This document shows positions 37,691 through 51,400 of a DNA stretch of 64,000 nt, piece by piece. The DNA is taken from assembly GCA_038380795.1 (NCBI GenBank), contig CM076259.1:100117739-100181738 (forward strand), written 5' to 3'. Under the pieces are notes generated by a model, which worked only from the letters and a program-made list of their open reading frames with translations, made no database searches and was not told the DNA's origin. Position 1 is the stretch's first letter. The number at the start of each line of letters is the position of its first letter. This DNA is from Pyrocephalus nanus (Eukaryota > Chordata > Aves > Passeriformes > Tyrannidae). The position numbers and the translations under genes are program-made.

Positions 37691-40600
37691 GTAGGGTGTA
37701 GATCTCGGTTATGTCCTCTGGCTGGAGCTATGCATAGATATGTGTTTGCCACATCAATTACAGCATCCTCTAGGAGGAGCCATTGAATGCTCTACCATGG
37801 TTCTCCAGTCACCATTTTTTTTGCTTTCCCAGGGTTTCAGACCCCTATTATTTCTCAGTGGCACATACTGGTGTGAGCATAGGACAGGCCATGGGGCTCT
37901 GCATGGCGGGAGTGTATGAGCTTCCCCCCAGCAGAAAACATCTTGACAGCACCATCACGCGTGTGAGATGACTGAAGTTTCTCCAGCACCTAACAGGACA
38001 ATGCAGCCTGGATTGCTCAGCTAACCTTTCCCTGCAGATATCCTTATCCTGGGTATGGTAGAACTCAGCAACTTTCCAGTCAGTGTGTTTGTGCAAGATG
38101 TTGAACCCCTATTTTAAGGAAAGAACATCACTAATGAATAAAGAGGAAAAATGGGTAAAAGCATGCGTTTTTATGAAGCTACAGCTCCAGGGCAGCTTTA
38201 CAGAGACTGAGTCTCTGGAGTGCCAGGACTGCCTTTTAGTCTGCACTGTGCTTTGGGGAGGTGGTTGCCAACCCATGGCTATACAGGACTTGACAGCTCT
38301 GTTCCTGCTCCTCCTCACTGCCCTGGCCTGTGGGCACATGATAGGTACTCCCAACATCCCTACTTTTGCTCTAGCCTTGCCTGGGCTAGGGCTGAGATTA
38401 TGGGGGCTGTTCCTTATTTCAGTTTTGGCTGTCCTTCTCCAGGTGGGTGCAGAGATGGCTTAGCCACAGGCGATCTGCCCTGTCTCCCTCCCTGAGCCTG
38501 TGCAGCCCCCAGGGGTAGGGGCAGGCTGTCCCTAAGCTCTCCCAGCTGCCTTGGCCACATGGCTCGCAGATGCCGGCACAGTTCAGGCAGCACTGCCAAA
38601 CCCACAGTGACAGGTTTTTGGGTTCCTACAAACATTAATGTGATGTTTACTGCTCATGCTGAAGTGCCACATGGGCTGCAAGATGTTTCCTCTTGGCTGA
38701 GAGCTCAGAGGGAGACAACCCCAGCTGCCTGGTGAGCAGGGACATCTTCCCCTGCTGCTGACCAAGCAGGGCAATAGCACGTGTTTGCTTTTGGTTTGCA
38801 GAGAACTCCTGGCAGAGATGCATCAACTTTATCTCAGCTTCTCACAGGAATCTCTTTCCTGTAGGTACTGTGTGAGGCAAGGGTTTACAGGGGGAAAGGC
38901 TCTCAAATGTACAGCCTTGAAAAAAAACCCAAGGAGATCCCAGCTCCCTGACTTTGCAAGGAGCACAGGGACTATCAGTCAATCCTGAGCAGATAAGAGC
39001 CTTCCTTTAGAAGCAAATAACCTCCACAGCCAGACATTTGCCCCCAGTCTAATTCTCCTGGCCAACCTTCAAATCCTTTTACAAAGATTCCTGATCTTCT
39101 CACTGCTCTGCAAAGAGATTGCCGGGATTGGTAAAGGTTGGGTGAACTGAGCAGACACCGGAGAGCAAGTGCAGCTGATTTCCTGGCTCATCCCAACTTA
39201 CTTCTCGACCTGTTAATTGCTCAGCAGTGCAAACAAGTGGAAAACAAACAGCTTCTGCCAGAGGGAGGGCTGCAAGCATACCTAAATTATTTGGGAAAGA
39301 GAATCCCTTCAGAGACCCCTGTTTTCCTGATAAAGCAAGCTGAAGATGTGTAATGAAAGGAAAGCATCCCACTGTGATTTCTGCACTGAGGCTGCCATCA
39401 TACAAAAACATGAATTTGAGGTTATTCAGAAATTGTTAAGCAGTCCCTCAATTAATCTATTAAATCCTCCTACAAACCTAATATTAACATTCAAGAATGT
39501 ATCAGCAAAAGATTTGTATTTTATCAGCAATGAAATATTTTAGCACTAATAAATTTAACCTTCAGTAGTACTATGGCATTCATTAAGGACAACTGAATTC
39601 ATGTTTTGGTAGTCTGAAATTGTTACATTAACATTTTTGGTTTAAAACTTCTTAGCCTTGTTTTTAATCTGGCAAAATTATGTCATAGGAAACCCTGTGG
39701 ATGCGAGCAACCTGGTCAGAACACCCCTCTCAAGGATGTGGTTGATTCCCAGTGGTATAACATCTCAGGGGGATGTCTCCTTCTTGGACAACATGCAGGA
39801 GCCATTTGAATAACCATAAGTTAAACTGAAATCCTCATTTAGGACCTAATCATGCCAGGGCCTGGGACTCTGTCCTTCTGTATTTCACAGGTTTGAGGTT
39901 GGCAGAGGTGCTTCCCGGAGTGACTCTTTCCTTGAGAGCCTCCTGAAAGACTCCTCCTGTTCTGCTGCAGGAGTTAATACTGGGGTGTAGAGGAAAAGTA
40001 AAACAGCCTCTGAGGGTGATAAATAGACAGTAGGAAGGTATAATTTGTATATAAGGCATTCATACCAGTTCATTTCAGCTCAATACCTAATCTGACCTCT
40101 TTAACTTAAGAAGCGTCACCCAGGTCAGTATTTCAGTGAGATAGCATGTTGGAAAGAACCCAGAAGCTCACTGATACTTGCTGTCCTCTGGGAATGGCTA
40201 GGAGGACAAACAGGCACTCTGAAATACTATTGGACTTCTTTGGAGCCACTCTCAAAGGACACATTTTCATCATTGATCTACAAGACTGAATTCTTTCCTT
40301 TACCACTTGAATCCACATAACCCTCTGTAGATCTGGCCAAATTCATCTTTGGTAATTACGTTTTCCAGAAGTAGAGTAGGCTTAAATCAATAATTAAACA
40401 GAAATTAGTTAACACTTTTGATTTACATTGCATTTTTGAATGTAGACTTACTGAAAGTGACATCATTTATAGACATCTCCTTCAAGCATGTTCAGCCTAA
40501 ACTATAATTTAAATGAACTGGGAAAAAAAATTACTTCTATAAGTTGAATCAATATGTCATGAATTGACATACTGCATTAAGCAGGGCAAATAAAATTGGA

Positions 40601-43600
40601 TAGAGCAATTATACATCCTGGAGTACAAGGTGACTGCTGTGTTCTCTGAACCTCAATATTTGCAGCTTAATGAGTGCTGAAGAGTGGAACAGGTCTGGAT
40701 AACTCAGTGTTCTGCCTTTATTTTCTGAAAAGGAAAAGCATCCTTACTTTGTATCCCTGTGATCTAAGTCTGGATTGCTCTGAGTGACTTCATTTAAAAA
40801 TACAACACAGTTTCTCTCCAGAAAACATTGCGTTTTCATGGGTTAGGATGTTTTACCTGTTTTGGTTTTTTTGGTTTAGTTTGGGTTAGGTTTTGTTTGT
40901 TTTTTTAATATTCGGTGCAGGTGGTTAGCTCTGACGAGCTTGTTAAAGCAATGGCATAGATTACTCAAATTTTTCACATAGTTGTATCTTTCTGAAATAC
41001 CTCTCTTAGCTGTGCCTGAATAAATTAAATCATAACTCATCTAATTCATTTGCAGCATTCACAATTGATTTGTCATAGTCATAGTCAGGGACAAATAAAT
41101 GATACATTTGTTTTAAATCATTTGTCTCCTAAATCATGCAGTTTCTTATACCTGTGATAAAATTCAAGGTGCACACTGTAGTGCACATATGAGCGAGTTT
41201 TAATTTTGTTCAAAGGTATGATAATGCACCGAAACCTATGCCCTGTTATCTTCAAGCTGTCCAAGTCATCTAAGCCCCTGGCTGCCTGGAAAGCGGCACG
41301 GAAATGAAGTTCTTGTTGTTTTATCTACACTGCTGTTGTTACTGTGATTGAGCTTGTACTGTTATTGAATTGCAGGAACTTGCTATTATCATTGAATTAG
41401 TGAGGTTAAGCCTGCTTGGATATGCCAGCATACACAGCAATTACATCTGTGGCTGCACTGTAGACATAAACTTTGTGGGTTCAGGGTCAGTAATCTGTGA
41501 TGATTTTCCCTCTGAATGATTTACACTTGCTGCCTTCTTGGTCTGATAGTGATGGTCCTTCTAGACTCGTCATTCTAGGCCAGTCCAGGTCCTAGGCTCT
41601 GCACACCATGGGATTTCCACTCTTCATTTCTGTTCTTTTACTAGGAAGCAAACAAATTTCCGAAAAGCCCAGTGTTAAATGATGACTGTGAAGTCCACCT
41701 GCCACAGAGGGTGGCTGCATGTGTAAAGACAGGAGGAAAAAATCCTGATGAGGGTCCACTAAAACAGAAATTTTCAGGTAGGGGTCGATTTCTATAAAGA
41801 GGCTTCTGGGCTCAGTGCACCACAGTCCTGCTGAAAAAGAGCAATGTTATTTGAAAGAACAGCATCAGAGGGTGAGAAAAGAGGTGACTCGAGGTATCTG
41901 AAAGCTGTCAGGGGTGTGAACTGAGGGGCGTGAACAAACTCTCACTAGCATCTACACCCTATGAGCTAGGATAGCAGCCAGAGGGAAGATTTCAGCCCAC
42001 ATCTAACCTCCAGGTCTTGTTCTTATGTTCAGATTTCAGTTCTGAAGGGGATTTTAAAAATATATTTAAAAAAATAATAATTGGCGAATGTTGTATAACA
42101 TGCATTTTGGATTGCAGACATAACCTAAATGCTGGTATTTTCTAACTTCCGAGTGACTGAATTATCACCCTTCTAAAGCTCTCTTAATATAGTTAGTGAA
42201 TGTAATTAGATCGCAGAGGCTGACTGAAACATCATCACAACTGCATCACAAGTAGAGATGCTCAGCTTTATGGCCTCTAATTGCATATCTCTCTATATAT
42301 TAGCCAGGCTTCTTAAATTCAGGTTCCCCCCATAGTTCATCCAATTGGTTTTCTGAGAGGTAGCTCTGCTGTTCTGCTACTGGCAGCACATTAGCAATGT
42401 TAGTATATTATTGATGGCAACAACAGGAAATGTCACAAGAAAGAGGTGAAGAGCACAAGATAAAATGTAGTTGGGGGAAGAGGAGATGTAAAAACCAGAT
42501 TCCTCTTGCTCCTCCTTGTTTTGTACTGTACTTGACTAAGCAGGTGGGACAGTACAAAAAAATTCAATGGAGTAAAAACATCTAGGAGACACCAGTGGAA
42601 TGAGGACCACCAGAGAGAGCTACCTTCTTCCCCCAAGAAACGTCTGAACTTGACGTGCATGGAGCAACTAAGATGGGCCACTTTCCAAGGCTGATCAGCT
42701 TCCTCACTGTATCCACTAAGACTGAAGTGAACGTTTTGGGCAAGCACAATCTGTGGTGAAGACACTCGTCACTAGCAGCTGGATGCATTACATATAGGAC
42801 ACAGAATAACCAGGGGGCTGAGCAGGTACCAACCCAGCTACCAGTAGATTCCCCATTCACTTCCATGCCAATAGAGTACTAGCTCCTTTACAGAGGATGC
42901 TTGAATAAGATGTTACATCTTCTCACGCATTCTGTACCTTTATATATGCAACCAAATGTGGTGGTAAGGTACATGTTTAAAATACTGTGCAAGATATATA
43001 AAAACCCAATATCTCATGTGAAAAAAAAATTATTCCCTTCATTTCCCTGATGAAAAGATAGGCAGGTTTCAGGTGTTACACATACTTTTAACAACTGCTT
43101 GGTGGGTAACTGGAATGTATCTTGCCCTCAGAGGGAGGTGTCACAGGGGCCAGACAAGGTAACTAAGATTACTGAAAAGCAGGGAAGGTTTAGGAGTATA
43201 AGGCTTTATTTCTCCCACTGCCAGTAAAATGAATAACTGATTTTTCCTTTCACAGGCTACTGAAGGCTCCTACCAATGGCACCACCTGAAGAGGAAATAA
43301 TAAAAAAGGAGCCCATCTCAATGCCTGTTCAGCAAAGAGGCAAGCACTCTAAGCCTATATTGTTTTCCCTAAAACCTTGACCACCTGCAATCCCAGGGAA
43401 ATAGACAGTCGATGCTGACAGCCTCTTGGATTCAATACTTTCACAGAAAATTAAAAGGTTCAGAGAAAGGGCTGTCAATAGTTCACTGGTGGGGACAGCA
43501 GCCCTACTGCAGGGATGGGAAGGACATGTGGTATCCCAAATCAGTGTTTCTCTACTACCAGCAAGAGAGCTGCTTTTTGATGGGCTTAAACCCAATGCCT

Positions 43601-44754
43601 TAGGCATTCACAACTCTTCCCCTTCCCAGATGAACTACACAGAAATGGAGAAAAGATGAAGAAGGGAAGAAGAGTAACTTAAGGAAGACTAACATTATAT
43701 GAAGATGTTGCATTACCTTCAAACCATACATTATTTACCAAAGGTGTTTGTAGTTAAGGTTTTATTTCAAAGAAAAGCAGTCAATTTCAGGAATGAAAAT
43801 ACACAACTGGCGCTTGTAAATAGCCTTAAGTCTACCCTGCAGTGACACCTTGAGGGGAAAACATTAAAAATAAATAACCAGAACATGCATTTCAAATCAG
43901 TGCTAAAGAAACAGGAACAACAGGATTACCTGGTTAGACAGTTCCCTGGTTTCCTAGGGTAACTCAGGACAATGTAGGGCTTTATGGCACCACTCCTGCC
44001 AAACAGCTTTCTGTTTACCACCTCTCAACTTCTCCTGTAAACGTTCCACATTTCTACAGTCTCATCTTCCTTTCCCTTTTTCCTCTTCTCCAGAGGAGAT
44101 AAAAGTATTTAATGATTTTTGAAAAATGTTTTGGATCAACACTTGGTTTTGACATTATTTCTGCAGCTGAAAATTATCTTTTTCAGAGTAGGGCTCCTCA
44201 TACTCCTTATAAATTGCTCAGCCTCCGAGAGAGCAGCAAAAGGCTCCAGGATAACCTGGAGCTGGCATCCCCATGGTAGTCTGGTCTGGCAGATTTGGTT
44301 GTGGGGTCAGACTGGTTCTTGCAGCTATAGGAGGGCTAATGGGCTGTTGTCCCTCTCCTACTCACCAGCCTTTTCTTTCTGTTGCACACTTAAGACTGGT
44401 CATACATACAAACACTTGCAGAATCTTTTATCCAGACATGATCCAAGAATGACACCAGAGATGTGCTCTTGGAAAAGACCCTCATTTAGGGCAGTGTGGC
44501 CTTCTCTCTTCTGTGCAGAGGCAAATGTTCAGGGAAATATTCCTATTTCAGCAAACTGCAGTGGCCAGCCATCTCGGGTGTCTGGGTGTTGTTGGTTATG
44601 AATAAGAGCAGCTGCAAATGACCACTGCTCCTTACAAATGGCATTCATACAGAAACTAATACTGGCATAAGGCTTCTATAAGTGTGAAGTGCACCTCTGT
44701 TCTTTGTGGTCAAATAGCAGGTCAGCACTAAAAATGCTTTATAACTCCTCCAGT
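37691..44754. other. Intergenic DNA, central part
   Basis: I recognise no gene in this stretch. GC rises at 38.2-38.8 kb, where short overlapping frames appear on both strands, including one signal-peptide-like start at 38275. The remainder is AT-rich, with T/G-rich runs near 40.86-40.91 kb. There is no RNA gene or larger repeat I can name. Confidence 0.55.
38275..38344 (+). other. Signal-peptide-like start followed by a donor-like site; speculative first exon
   Basis: The ATG at 38275 has G at +4. It encodes MAIQDLTALFLLLLTALACG, a convincing signal-peptide shape with a hydrophobic leucine core and a small-residue cleavage region. It runs into GTACTC at 38345, a donor-like site in phase 1. 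A CAG acceptor-like site at 38799-38801 would continue the frame and meets another GTACTG donor-like site at about 38863, also phase 1. No family is recognised, and chance is a strong alternative because leucine-rich runs are common in GC-moderate non-coding DNA. Confidence 0.15.
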
Positions 44755-45476
44755 GGGGCTTTGGTTCAGTAAAACTCAGCAAAGGCAAATGCAGGGTTCT
44801 GCACCTGGGGAAGAATAACCCCAAGCAATAGCACAGACTGGTGGCCAGTCTGATGGAAAGCAGCTCTGCAGAGAAGGAACTGGGGGTCCTGGTGGGCAAC
44901 AAGCTGTCCAAGACCCAGCAGTGTGCCCTTGTGGCCAAGGTCAATGGTATCTTGGGGTGACTGGGAAGAGCATTGCCAGCAAGTCAAGGGAGGTGATCCT
45001 GCTCCTCTACTCAGCCCTGGTAAGGCCACATCTGGAGTGCTGTGTCCAGTTCTGGGTTCCCCAGTTCAAGAGAGACATGGAGCTCCTGGAGTGGGTCCAG
45101 TGGAGGGCAAAAAAGATGATTAAGGTATTGGAGCATCCCTCTTATGAGAAAAGGCTGAGGGATATGGGCCTGTTCAGCCTTTGGAAGAGATGGCTGAGAG
45201 GGGACTTTGGTGGTGCTGAGCACTCGGACAAGAGGCAACAGGCAGACACAAATGGACAGGAAGTTTCACCTGAACATAAGGAAGAACTTCTTTAATGTGC
45301 AGGTGACCGAGCACAGGAACAGATTGCCCGGAAACATTGTGGAGTCTCCCTCACTGGACTATTCAGGAACCATCTGGACACAATCCTGTGCCATGTGCTC
45401 TGGAATGGCCCAGCTTGGGCAGGGTAGATCAGATGACTGTGGTCCTTTTTAATGTGACTAAGTCTGTGATTCTGTT
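44755..45476 (+). mobile_element. CR1 LINE fragment with reverse-transcriptase C-terminal remnant
   Basis: This is the longest CR1 copy in the window, about 720 nt. It covers the last part of ORF2 and the 3' UTR in sense orientation. Recognisable CR1 blocks include GCCACATCTGGAGTGCTGTG, GAGAAAAGGCTGAGGGA, and CATAAGGAAGAACTTCTTTA, and the end at about 45474 keeps one degenerate CTGTGATTCTG unit. It is truncated at the 5' end and internally deleted relative to a full element. It shows no sign of activity. Confidence 0.93.
44969..45208 (+). pseudogene. CR1 ORF2 (LINE reverse transcriptase) C-terminal remnant
   Basis: Within the CR1 copy, one frame preserves the C-terminal end of the LINE polymerase. 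It includes [17 protein letters not shown], a basic helix ([18 protein letters not shown]) and [15 protein letters not shown]. These match the conserved CR1 block from memory, with substitutions such as W for R or E. The catalytic reverse-transcriptase core and endonuclease are absent, so this is a dead fragment. It gives the orientation and identity of the host element. Confidence 0.85.
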
Positions 45477-48400
45477 TCAGGGACCAGGTTACACAGCAGG
45501 GTTTGTGTAGCTGGCAGACTTCATGTTTTGTGAGTAAACACGGTTGGAATTCAGCTTGGAGGAAAGGGGAGAGAGAGTGCTTTAGAAACACTGCTATCAT
45601 GTACAAAGCAAGAGATAATACTGTATGCTTTCACTAGAGAGATAAAGGGCACAGGCACAAAAAATTTGTACATTAGTTGCTACGTGCTCTGGCATGCTAA
45701 TATGAATTAATTTTAATTTCTCATCAGTATGTTTAATTTCTAAAGCTTTAGAAAATGCAGTTGATGTCATTTGGGAAGGGCACATACTAAGAAAATTAGA
45801 CTTTTTGAGTACAAAATTCATTTTAACCCTGCATGTGGAGCTGCTCCTAACCTTCATAATTAAACTATCTCAAATGTAAAAAAATATCTTAAAATACAAT
45901 TAAAGTGAAGGTTTGTGAGTTCAGTCAAATAACATAGTCAATACATTGTTTACTGCTGCACATGAAATTCCACAAATTAAATTATATTCAAGACAGATGG
46001 TGTCACCACAGCAGTTGTATGTGTCCTGTGTATGCTGGCACTGGGGAAATGGGAAATATTTTTTCTATTCATTCCAACAGTAGTCTCAATTACCTTGAAA
46101 TTAATCTACCAACAATAACAACAACAAAAAAGTCAATCTATTCTTGGTTTGCACTTACAAACCACAACAGATGACTCTGTAAGGAGTTAATCAATAATTA
46201 TAGACCATTATGGGATTCAGCAGGTCAACACATTGCTGACAGGCAATCCCACATATGTGAAACAAGAACATCAGGCATTGTTCCTGCCTCTCATATGCCA
46301 GTATCCTTCACTGGTCAGCAAATCAGCCCTCTGGAGAAAATTAAAAGAGAGTATTTGATCTCATCCCAAATTACCCACCCTTTGGCACCAGTGATACACA
46401 AACTGCCTCCATGAGAGGCAGCTCATGTGGAGCCAGGTTTATTAGGTATGTTGTTTCCAAAGCTGCCTTAGGAAACAGATATGCCCCTTCAGCTTGGTGC
46501 GAAGCCTGGACCAAACCCACCAAACTCAAGCTTGAGTCAGGGCCAGCCAGGGTCTGCTGGCACATGGTCCCTACAGCTGAGCAAAGCATCACAGCCACAA
46601 CTTAACCATTTCCAGCTTGCCTGGGAGGCAGCTAGAGTTATTAAACCTGACCAAATGTGTATACTTGGATGGAAATTAGTTGTACAAAACTTGGTGTAAA
46701 ATATGATGGAGGAGTAGGTTATATTTCTTTACAAACATCTGCAAGAAAGTCAATATTGCCTCTTCACAACCATTCCCCGGTACATTTTGCTCACCCATTC
46801 TCTCATACCACATACTCACCAGCAACAGGATGTCTGTGCTCAGGCCTGAGTTGGACCACTTGCGTATGACACCAAGGACAAAGAACAAAAGCTGCCAAGT
46901 CCTCCATTTGCCCCTGGAGTTCCTCTTCAGGGCCACACAAAACATTTTGGACAGATCTCTTATGTCTGTTAAGAGCAATCACCTCTTATGGAGCAGTCCC
47001 TAGTATGAGCATCCTGTTAAGGATCTTTAATCCTTAGGCCAGGTTGATGCTCACTGTTTCTTTTACTTGTTTGGAAAACTGTCCTTGTGGGCTAATGGCA
47101 AAAAGTATATGTGCTATGTTATATGTCACCTGTTGCCATGTCGATGCCACTCTCCTGTTGTAAGGATGCAGAGTCTGCTGGAGAGTAAGTTGGGCTGGGA
47201 TCTTCTCATAGTCCAGGTCTTCTGGGCTTGGTATAACAACCTTTGCCTCCATTTCACTGCTGAAAAAAAAAAGGTGTTTTTTGAGGGGAGTATTTATGCA
47301 TTTAACCCTTTATTCTGCAAATTCTTCTAATACTCAATCACACTTTGTTCCTACTAATCTTCATTTTTCTAATATAAATCTCCCCATCCTTTGGTCTCTC
47401 CCAGATTCTGTGCAGACTCCTTGCTTGAGATGAGGCATGATACATGCACAGAGGTGGATGGCGAGGCTGTGTGCCTGGCTCCTGTCTTGCCCAAATGATG
47501 CAGGAAACACTATCTGCTGGTAATGGCAGCAAATGATGCTCCTTTACCTGTACATGCCCTTTGATAGGTGATGAGGAGAAGCACTTTGTAATGAAAGAAA
47601 TTTGAAAGTGCTCAGAGGTATTAGGAGCTATGCTGAGCTTTAGCAACAGGGGTCTCTGCAGAGCAACCTCCAAGTTCTCTTTGAAAGGTATAATGAACCT
47701 TGATCACCTCAACTGATCAGAGACAGCTGGGCTGCTTCCCAAGAAGGTCCCTCACTGCTGGAAGAAGCTGGCCCTGGCAACCCCAGAGCTATGCTTGCTC
47801 CTGCAAACCCTTGTGGCCAGCTGCACTTAGCCAGCGTAGGCCCTTTCTGTTCATTTGTATGGCTTGCCTGGGGTCAGCTCTCAGTAACTCATCTTGGATT
47901 AAATGCTGATGAAATTCTTCACAATGAGAAAAGGGTTGAAAGACAGCCAGAACATGTTTTGATTTAGTTTGGTTTGAAGAGAGGAAAGATATGTTTCTTT
48001 ATCACTCTATATTTCTGTCCAGTTGGCTTTTATGCACGCACGTGGTACCTTATAAGCACCAACAAGCTTTATCATCTGTGGTGTCTACAGCACTTCAACA
48101 CAACCTTAATACATTGACAAGTGTCACTGTACAACTCAGCTCTGTATTACCAGAAAAATGGAGCTCCAGCCTTCAGTAACTATCACTTACAGTTTTATTT
48201 CAAGTAAAGACTACTGGGTAGGCCTTTTAAAAAGGGGTGGAAAACAGCTTTGAATTGTACAAATTGCAACAAATAGTGGCTAGTTGTATGTATGCCAGCC
48301 TGTGCCACAGGGAAGGTGGATATTACAAATGCTTTGGGATTCCATTTCATCCTTTTATAGTTGCTTTTTCCCCACCACTGCATCCTCTCCAGTAATAGTG

Positions 48401-51400
48401 TTAAATAATGCATATGTAATTTTGTTGTTTTATGATGAGTTTTGCTTCTAACACCAGACTGGGACTGTCTTTCCCTCCCTACCCTGAAATTCACAGTTGT
48501 AGATATAGAAATTCTATCATTTGTTGCTGCAGCATTTGAATAATTAGAAAATATGGTTTGGAGCACATACTGCTTTTTCATCGGCCTCTCTTGACTGAAT
48601 CAGATGGTCAGACACTGTCATGCCATCTGTAGTGAGCCCTGCAGGTGAATGTGCCATGCCAAGAGGTTTTGTTTGACAGCCTTTACTCATCAGATGGGTT
48701 TGTAGGCAGCTCATTACAGAATGATGAACCTGCCTGTTTCTGGGTAATTATCAGCTTCACAGTCCATTGGGTGAGATCAGCTCCCTTATAAGTGACTTCT
48801 AGTTCCTGTAAAAGGGATATTTTTTTCTCTTGAGCTTTTTACTGCACCATTTAAAAGTAAACCATCATTTCAGAGACTTCAAATCACAGTTGTCTTTCAG
48901 TCTCCTGCATAGAAATCTTCACTAAAATAAAAAGAAAGGAAAAAAGTTGCCAAAATATAGATAAATAGATGTATAGTGTACTAATCAGCTTTGATAAATC
49001 CTTTGTTTCTGCTCCTAGCACATTCACACATCAAGATGATAGGCCAAATCCTCTCTTCTGTTTCTTCTGTTGCTGGAGACCATCTATTGAATTCTGGGTA
49101 CTAGTTTACTTTCAGAAGTTGTTGGCTCTGTTTATAATCTTCACCATTCAGAACTCAATTTCATACAAAGGTGGATGAATAATACCTTTCTTAATGTCTT
49201 CCTGTGGGTCAATGCAAGAGAAATAAGTGCAGAGCAATAGGAAATTGCATCAGGAATATTGTGATGCACTGAGAGATTGAGCAAACAAAGAGACAGGTGC
49301 CATCAGATACAGCTCCCAAAAGCACTTCTTTTGCCAAGACAGGACAAGGGATGGTATTTTACACCTGGAGAAGCACTAGATTTGCTGGCATTGCAGCAGT
49401 CACACCGTACTCTCACGAAATTTGTATTCCAGGCTGAGTCAGGGCAAGCAATCAGGTTGTGACTAGTAAAGCATCACAGAAAGCTGCATAAGGGAGGAAA
49501 AATTGCATCACTGGTCTCACTCATTGCACAGCCTTGATGAAATCAGGTTTCTCACACTGTCCTCTATCTGCAGCCAGATGCTGTCCCCCATTGTGGCAGT
49601 GCTGGGGGGTGCCAGCCAGCACAAGGGAGTTCTGCTGCTGTCCCCCTCCCCACAGTGCCTTCGCATCCAATTCCTTGCCTGCTCTCCAGGGGCCACAGCC
49701 TCCCTCCCCATACTGCGAGGCACATCTTGCCAGCCTAGATGTTCCAAGCCCTGGGTTGCACAGTCCCTCCTCACTTGGGGCTGACAGCAATATGATAGAC
49801 CCATAAGCACCAGTCCCGTGGGGATATTTAGCTCCCTGCAGGACCATCCAGCCAGCTCCCACACTGCGCAGATGCTGCTTCCCATGAATGCCAGTGAACC
49901 CACAAGGCTGATCCCTGGAGGAAATTCTTCTAGTTGGTATTGAAAATTCAATTAAAAAAATGCAGGTTTGAGAGTGCAGCAGCCTGCGAGAGAACTCCTG
50001 GTATGAAATCATAACAGGCAAAACAAAGCAATTTCTCCCTATAAAATGGGTTCTGTCTTCACATTACCTCTGCAAACAGAATGACACAATAGTGGAGAAA
50101 ACACATCCTTGCAAAACACAAATACAGCTAAGGAATACAAAGACAAAATGCCATGCTCTTCCGTAACAGAATTCCGTGTGGGTTTTCAGAAATGGCAAAA
50201 TGTCACTTATATAGGAGATAAAACAAATGTCCCATGCTATCCAGCTGGCTCTCCACCCTGTCCATGGCAATGCAACAAGAGGTATCTTGGGAAATGCTTA
50301 TACATGTTATGTATATAAACGATGGTTAAAATGAAGCGAGAAACATTTTCTTTGGAAAATGCATCTCATGACAATTAAATGATGTTTCACAACTGTATAG
50401 TGTTCTAATAAGGAGCTAACGCATTAATTTACTCATAGTTAGCATCGGTTTTATAACACAGTTCTCTAACCACAAAGACAAATTATCTGTCTTTAAAAAT
50501 TATTCCAGCAGCAAGTTTGTTGCATGCAATACAGCAGTGTAAATGATTAAGTGCAATTCCCGCTGTAATCACTGGGTGGCATTTGGATGTGTTGGAAGAC
50601 TTCAATTTTGGATGGCAAATGAAATGGAATGTTGGGTTTTATACAGAGTAATGAAATGAAAGCAACAAATCAGTGCCAGAAATAAGAATGCAGATGAATA
50701 GATTCATACAAATTCTAGAATAAATATACAAAATGGGTCATTAAAATATTTTAAGATTACTGTAAGGTGCTTGGTAATAAGTAGTGATATTAAGGCTAAT
50801 CTCAGGATAAGCTTGTTATTGAGAGAACAGCAACTATTAATCTTGTGGCCAATGCCCCACACTGGTCAGATGGGATCCCTTAGGCTCACATAAACCAAAG
50901 AAAATCAAACAACCCCTGGGCTTCCATGGCTTCCCAAGCAGCCCTGGGTGCACCAGGGTGGCCACCTACAGCTGCAGTGTCAGTCATGCCAGTCTGTGAT
51001 GCTGCTCCTGTGCAGGTCAGTCCATCCTTCCTTCCTTCCTTCAGTCATGGACATCCACCTGGGTCACTCCTCACCAGGCTCAGAGGGTTGCAAAAGCACA
51101 GCTGTCTCATCAAATGCAGTGAGATCACAGTGAAAGGGGACAAGTCGGGGACAACCAGACAGCAAGTCCTCCCTTCTGTTGCACAAACCACTGCTTCATA
51201 CTGACAGAGGTGTAAGTGTTGCTGAGCTCTCATGGTTCATTGATATATGAATTCAGTTGTTAGGAGGTGCCTTGGGCACAGCATTGCTCTCAGCTGAAGA
51301 GAACATGAATTTCAAATCTCCTGCTAACACTGCTGCCTTCTGGTTCCAGCAAAGTATTAAAAAGACCACCTAGAAAGAGATCAAGTTTTGTTTGTCATTT

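Noticed and set aside
44119..44601. Open frame of 160 codons just upstream of the CR1 copy
   Set aside because: The peptide has no domain and shows no CR1 ORF similarity that I can see. The N-terminal hydrophobic run looks incidental.
49517..50021. Overlapping frames of 144 and 166 codons on - plus frames on +
   Set aside because: Several mutually overlapping frames in a GC-rich patch are expected by chance. None carries a motif, and no repeat family was recognised.
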